Assembly (NCBI GenBank): GCA_964493385.1
Contig: CAZBNW010000026.1
Span: 1 to 25,876 of the forward strand
Direction of reading: 5' to 3'
Length of the DNA: 25,876 nt
DNA from: Loki-b32 sp964493385
GTDB taxonomy: Archaea > Asgardarchaeota > Lokiarchaeia > Sigyniarchaeales > SOKP01
Numbering within the stretch: the stretch's first letter is position 1; every line of letters starts with the position of its first letter. Below, one piece after another: positions 23,324 through 25,876 of the stretch. The notes below the pieces were generated by a model. That model did no database searches, was not told the origin of the DNA, and was given only the letters and a program-made list of their open reading frames with translations. Position numbers and translations under genes: made by a program.

Positions 23324-23617
23324 ATGAAAATGAAAAAGAAAATCCCAACAGAAGAAGAATTAACGAAGTTAAAGGTTGAATCTTGGGGAACATGGAATAA
23401 AGAAGCCAGTGAATTCGATTGGTCATATGGCGATACTGAAACCTGTTATATTTTAGATGGAGAAGTGGAAGTTACTGATTCTGATACTGGTGAGAAGATT
23501 GAATTCAAAAAAGGGGACTTAGTTCAATTTGAAAAGGGATTAAAATGTGTTTGGAATGTCAAGAAACCTATTCGAAAGCATTTTAGCTTTGATTTAAATT
23601 TTGGAGATATAGATTAA
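23324..23617 (+). CDS. Small cupin (DUF861/Cupin_3-like) protein
   Basis: A 97-residue protein starting at ATG 23324. The pattern WGTWNKEASEFDWSYGDTET followed by CYILDGEVEVTD, then KKGDLVQFEKGLKCVWNV and the strand KHFSFDL, matches the Cupin_3 (DUF861) group. In this group the family uses W, DW/Y, ET/EH and G-GEV as landmarks. Members include ureidoglycine aminohydrolase domains and EutQ-like proteins, but most small ones have no assigned reaction. The strongly acidic GDIVxFxKG loop is conserved. A T-rich stretch directly after the stop codon should end transcription. Confidence 0.88.
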   Translation: MKMKKKIPTEEELTKLKVESWGTWNKEASEFDWSYGDTETCYILDGEVEVTDSDTGEKIEFKKGDLVQFEKGLKCVWNVKKPIRKHFSFDLNFGDID

Positions 23618-23624
23618 ACTCAAA

Positions 23625-23645
23625 TTTTTTTTTTAATTTTTTTTT
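23625..23645 (+). terminator. Long T tract after the cupin gene
   Basis: Two T runs of ten and nine bases, split by AA, begin eight bases after the cupin stop codon. There is no hairpin. This is the clearest archaeal-style T-tract terminator in the window. Confidence 0.55.
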
Positions 23646-23692
23646 GTATTTATGCTTTATTTGTTCTAATATTAAATCTATAAATTGAAAAA

Positions 23693-23779
23693 TTGGGGAT
23701 AAAACCAATTCAAACGAGTAGAGCTGTTCGACATCTAATTGCTTATATGGATATAACGGAGTCCCAATCGAACTTTTAG
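23693..23779 (+). pseudogene. Possible glutathione S-transferase N-terminal relic
   Basis: A 28-codon frame (TTG 23693 to TAG 23777-23779) reads MGIKPIQTSRAVRHLIAYMD, then about eight more residues before the stop. The first part resembles the start of GST-fold proteins (G-W-IRG-A--IR-LL-Y-D). The following bases in other frames do not continue cleanly. It could be a decayed gene end or a chance match; evidence is weak. Confidence 0.22.
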
Positions 23780-23828
23780 AATTTATATGAAGGAAAAGAA
23801 GGAAATAGGTAAAAAATGAAAATTGAAA

Positions 23829-24371
23829 TTATATAAACCTTTGCTTTTCTCTGTGTTCCTTTACGGAGATTTCTCTTTCACTAAGTCTGTCAAGTTTAAC
23901 AAGATATTCTTTTATTGTTTTAATTTCAGCCCTAGTGGAAATTTTATAATCATTCAAATTATCAAGGATTTCTTTTTCGCTATAACCTTTATTATAAAAC
24001 TTTTCATAAGCTTGAATAGTTTCTTGATGATAGAAAACATATTGTTTATTTAAAAATATAATTAACCACTTTTTCTTCTGCTGATTTTGCGATACCTTAA
24101 ACATTTCATCTTGTATTTTTTGCAGAGGCTTTTTAAACTTTTTTGCGATTAACTCGTCTTCAATTTTATAAAATTTTTTCATAAATTTATGCAATTTATT
24201 TTTAAAAAACATTCTTGGAACGTATGATAAAACAAACAACACTAAAGTGATACCTGTCATCCAAATTGCTACTATTGGATTATATATAGCTACAATGATT
24301 ATAATGGCTACAAGAAATAGAAACCACTTTCTTCCAATGGTCTTTATTATGACTATATACTTTTTTGGCAA
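23829..24371 (-). CDS. Membrane-anchored protein of unknown function
   Basis: A 180-residue protein from TTG 24371; no ATG lies near the beginning of the frame. Residues about 15-55 are strongly hydrophobic and read as two closely spaced transmembrane helices (WFLFLVAIIIIVAIY, then IVAIWMTGITLVLFVLSYVP). The rest, about 125 residues, is a Lys/Glu-rich helical domain with heptad-like patterns. It includes YNKGYSEKEILDNL, reminiscent of a small helical binding motif. No catalytic signature is present. The charged domain is probably cytoplasmic by the positive-inside rule. Function unknown. The gene lies downstream of the 5S rRNA on the same strand, with a T-run between them. Confidence 0.7.
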   Translation of the reverse strand: MPKKYIVIIKTIGRKWFLFLVAIIIIVAIYNPIVAIWMTGITLVLFVLSYVPRMFFKNKLHKFMKKFYKIEDELIAKKFKKPLQKIQDEMFKVSQNQQKKKWLIIFLNKQYVFYHQETIQAYEKFYNKGYSEKEILDNLNDYKISTRAEIKTIKEYLVKLDRLSEREISVKEHREKQRFI

Positions 24372-24447
24372 GTTTTCAGGTTAAGAATTATTCAGTATTA
24401 ATTAAGGATATAATTAATAGTATAAAAACTTAATTTTAGATGAATCT

Positions 24448-24453
24448 AAAAAA
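24448..24453 (-). terminator. U-run terminator of the 5S rRNA
   Basis: Six A on the plus strand give six U at the 3' side of the 5S transcript, about 11-16 nt beyond the end of helix I. This fits archaeal termination. Confidence 0.5.
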
Positions 24454-24511
24454 GTAAATCACGTATAACCACATAAACAAGCGTGACCGGGTATTATCCT
24501 CGTAAGCCATG

Positions 24512-24531
24512 ACCGTAAGCGAACTTACAGT
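24512..24531 (-). other. UUCG-capped hairpin in the 5S expansion
   Basis: On the RNA strand ACTGTAAG, loop TTCG, CTTACGGT makes an 8-bp stem, with one G-U pair, closed by a UUCG tetraloop. It lies just after the 3' strand of helix V, where ordinary 5S RNA runs almost straight into helix I. Confidence 0.6.
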
Positions 24532-24554
24532 TTATAGTTTCCCACAGATTTCGC

Positions 24555-24577
24555 TTACAACTCGGAATGGGTTGTAA
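24555..24577 (-). other. Extended helix IV arm of the 5S rRNA
   Basis: TTACAAC and GTTGTAA pair over 7 bp around a nine-base loop, beyond a stem made by TTGC/GCGA and CAG/CTG. The arm from loop E to loop E is about 49 nt, compared with roughly 20 nt in ordinary archaeal 5S RNA. Confidence 0.55.
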
Positions 24578-24692
24578 CTCGCAACTGAAGTACTATCTAT
24601 AACGCTGACAAGTTTAACTTCCGGGTTCGGATGGTTCCAGCGCAGTAGCGAGTTGCTACTAATTTATGTGGTTATAAACGCTAATTTTAACA

Positions 24693-24701
24693 TTTATATA
24701 A
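24693..24701 (-). promoter_or_regulatory. TATA box of the 5S rRNA gene
   Basis: TTATATAAA on the minus strand is centred near 24697, about 21-24 bases ahead of the predicted 5' end of the 5S RNA. This is the spacing expected for an archaeal TATA-directed start. Confidence 0.65.
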
Positions 24702-24811
24702 GGTCGGTTATTTTATAATAAAATACCTACTTATAAGTAAATAGGAATAATAAAAGCTAATAATTAAACTTTATCATAAAGAACGTTAAATTTAAAAGGA
24801 TAGTCAAGGGG

Positions 24812-25375
24812 ATGCTTCAAAACGTGATATTTCAATTAATTCTCCAAGAAGTACAATGGTATCAATTTTTGATAAACGCTATTATAACAATTATTGGTAG
24901 ATTACTTGATATGCTCAGTACAAGATATGTTTCAAAAGAATTAAAATTAGAGACTAATAGAATAGCAAGAAAAATTGGTTGGAAAGGAATGATTTTAATG
25001 CAAATTCCAATCGTTATACTAGGTTCATTAGATTTCTATTTTAGTTTTTTCATATTATGGTGGAGTATTTTGCTATTTGCTAATAATATAGAGGGAAGTT
25101 GGCATATAAAGGAAGTTGGAGAAGAAGAGTATCAAAAAGAAATTAAAACTAGATTAGAAAAAACTAAAACTTGGAAAATCGTATTTAGTGAATTATCTTC
25201 AGTATTGAAATTTACATTAGCAGGAATCTTTATCATTATATTTTTATTTATTTTTACTGATCTTTTAGCAGTCTTTTTAATCGCACTAGCTTTAATTATC
25301 CAAGGTGTATTTGGGGCTATTAATTCTATCATATATCTATTGGATCTGAAGAGAGATAAATTTAAAAAAGAATAA
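24812..25375 (+). CDS. Multi-pass membrane protein of unknown function
   Basis: A 187-residue protein from ATG 24812. AAGGGG directly precedes the ATG, too close for an ideal ribosome-binding site. Four hydrophobic helices are visible: about residues 15-35, 58-90 (possibly two short ones), 122-143 and 146-172. Between the first two lies LLDMLSTRYVSKELKLETNR, a D-x3-T ... E-x-N pattern resembling DUF5658-type membrane proteins, though the match is loose. A charged loop (GEEEYQKEIKTRLEKTK) sits between the second and third regions. No transport or enzyme signature is recognised. The gene is divergent from the 5S rRNA and shares the 135-bp gap with its promoter. Confidence 0.72.
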   Translation: MLQNVIFQLILQEVQWYQFLINAIITIIGRLLDMLSTRYVSKELKLETNRIARKIGWKGMILMQIPIVILGSLDFYFSFFILWWSILLFANNIEGSWHIKEVGEEEYQKEIKTRLEKTKTWKIVFSELSSVLKFTLAGIFIIIFLFIFTDLLAVFLIALALIIQGVFGAINSIIYLLDLKRDKFKKE

Positions 25376-25400
25376 GTAAAATTACTTTTTCATTACCTCT

Positions 25401-25876
25401 TCATATCTCTTTAGCAATACGCGAGTATTTTTGTAAGTCATTAAATAGAATAAAAGCAGAAATTCCGGCTATAGCGATAATCATAACAATTGAGACAGGT
25501 ATAATGTAATCAATAATAGGCCTAGGTATTGTAAATTCGAAAGTAGAATCATAAAAAATGTTAGTATTATTTGCATAATCTCTTGCAATAATAAAATAAG
25601 AATATTCACCTGGCATTAACCTATCGGTGTTAAATGTAAATAATTCATTATTTTCTTCAAAACTATTTGATAATCCAAAATAATTATAATCGGTAAAATT
25701 ATTTTTAGATAAAAATATATATACACATTCTATCCCTGAATTGTTGTCATGAACTCCGATATTGAAAGTTATTATATCCGAGGTTGTAGGGTTCTCTGGA
25801 ATGCATTCTAATCCAAGTAGTTGAGGCTTGGAATTATCTGGAAGTGTAGTAAAATTGAAATATGATGGGACTAAAT
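25401..25876 (-). CDS. C-terminal end of a surface protein with Ig-like domain and TM anchor
   Basis: The frame is open from the window edge to the TGA at 25401-25403, giving about 158 C-terminal residues; the start lies outside. Reading inward from the edge, the segment PQLLGLECIPENPTTSDIIT opens an Ig/fibronectin-like beta domain that ends with GEYSYFIIARDYANNTN. It contains several N-x-S/T sites. A single transmembrane helix (IIPVSIVMIIAIAGISAFIL) and a short basic cytoplasmic tail follow. This is the layout of an exported, membrane-anchored cell-surface protein. The Ig-like call is by pattern; the ligand and full length are unknown. Confidence 0.75.
   Translation of the reverse strand, partial: LVPSYFNFTTLPDNSKPQLLGLECIPENPTTSDIITFNIGVHDNNSGIECVYIFLSKNNFTDYNYFGLSNSFEENNELFTFNTDRLMPGEYSYFIIARDYANNTNIFYDSTFEFTIPRPIIDYIIPVSIVMIIAIAGISAFILFNDLQKYSRIAKEI

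Larger units (their letters stand above)
24464..24676 (-). rRNA. rrf: 5S ribosomal RNA, expanded to about 213 nt
   Basis: On the minus strand the 5S signature CCATCCGAACCCGGAAGTTA (loop C/helix III) is at about 24617-24636, with the loop A AGCG after it. Helix V is TTATAG with CTATAA; loop E is AGTAC with GGGAAA. The ends pair perfectly over 14 bp: TATAACCACATAAA (24676-24663) with TTTATGTGGTTATA (24477-24464). A normal archaeal 5S is about 120 nt; this one is about 213 nt from end to end. The extra sequence falls in at least three places: a hairpin after helix I (GTAGC/GCTAC), a longer helix IV arm with a 7-bp stem TTACAAC/GTTGTAA, and about 50 nt between helix V and the 3' helix I strand. 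A TATA box is placed correctly upstream. Mature ends are estimated, and helix II is not clearly resolved. Confidence 0.88.

Noticed and set aside
23708..23735. A GTTCGAC string resembling a tRNA T-loop
   Set aside because: The flanking bases do not form a T stem, and no acceptor or anticodon arm can be drawn around it.

Overview
The window looks like a low-G+C chromosome segment from an Asgard archaeon, most like the Lokiarchaeia. The information-processing genes are archaeal: Spt5 with NGN and KOW domains, initiation factor 1A, an Fcf1-type PIN nuclease, a Hrq1/MrfA-like helicase, and TATA-type promoters. Alongside them lie four Ras/Rab-like small GTPases and a protein that appears to join a longin-like and a roadblock-like domain, the mix of eukaryote-like signature genes known from Asgard genomes. 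Assignments rest on motif reading only; no database search was run.

Layout. 1-1650: the 3' part of an FGGY sugar kinase, overlapped tail to tail by a two-helix membrane protein of unknown role. 1917-9246, all on the plus strand: a DUF1998 helicase, a divergent Rab-like GTPase, a thioredoxin-like protein, a DUF4139-type protein, a class I methyltransferase, and a small GTPase whose motifs run G3-G4-G5-G1-G2, i.e. a circularly permuted Ras-like domain. 9298-10622: a SWIM-like plus HD-domain protein, and a 68-residue coiled-coil protein with a CxxC turn. 10695-17181: three acyl-CoA dehydrogenase paralogs around a penicillin-acylase-family amidohydrolase with no signal peptide. This suggests an acyl-amide or acyl-CoA catabolic locus. 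17370-19664: the longin/roadblock-like protein, Spt5 with a long acidic tail, and aIF1A. 19699-23617: a cupin that seems to start at ATT, an iron-type alcohol dehydrogenase, two sister GTPases (one overlapping a PIN nuclease gene), and a second cupin. 23829-25876: a membrane protein, an oversized 5S rRNA of about 213 nt, another membrane protein, and the C-terminal end of a surface-anchored protein.

The two observations most worth following are the circularly permuted GTPase at 8575-9246, with all five G motifs intact and the break at the beta2-beta3 turn, and the 5S rRNA at 24464-24676. The 5S is nearly twice the usual 120 nt, with apparent added hairpins in the helix IV arm, after helix I, and before the 3' strand of helix I. 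Lesser points are a near-identical 79-bp tract shared by two of the dehydrogenases, palindromes upstream of one of them, and a GTPase with altered G3 and G4 motifs.
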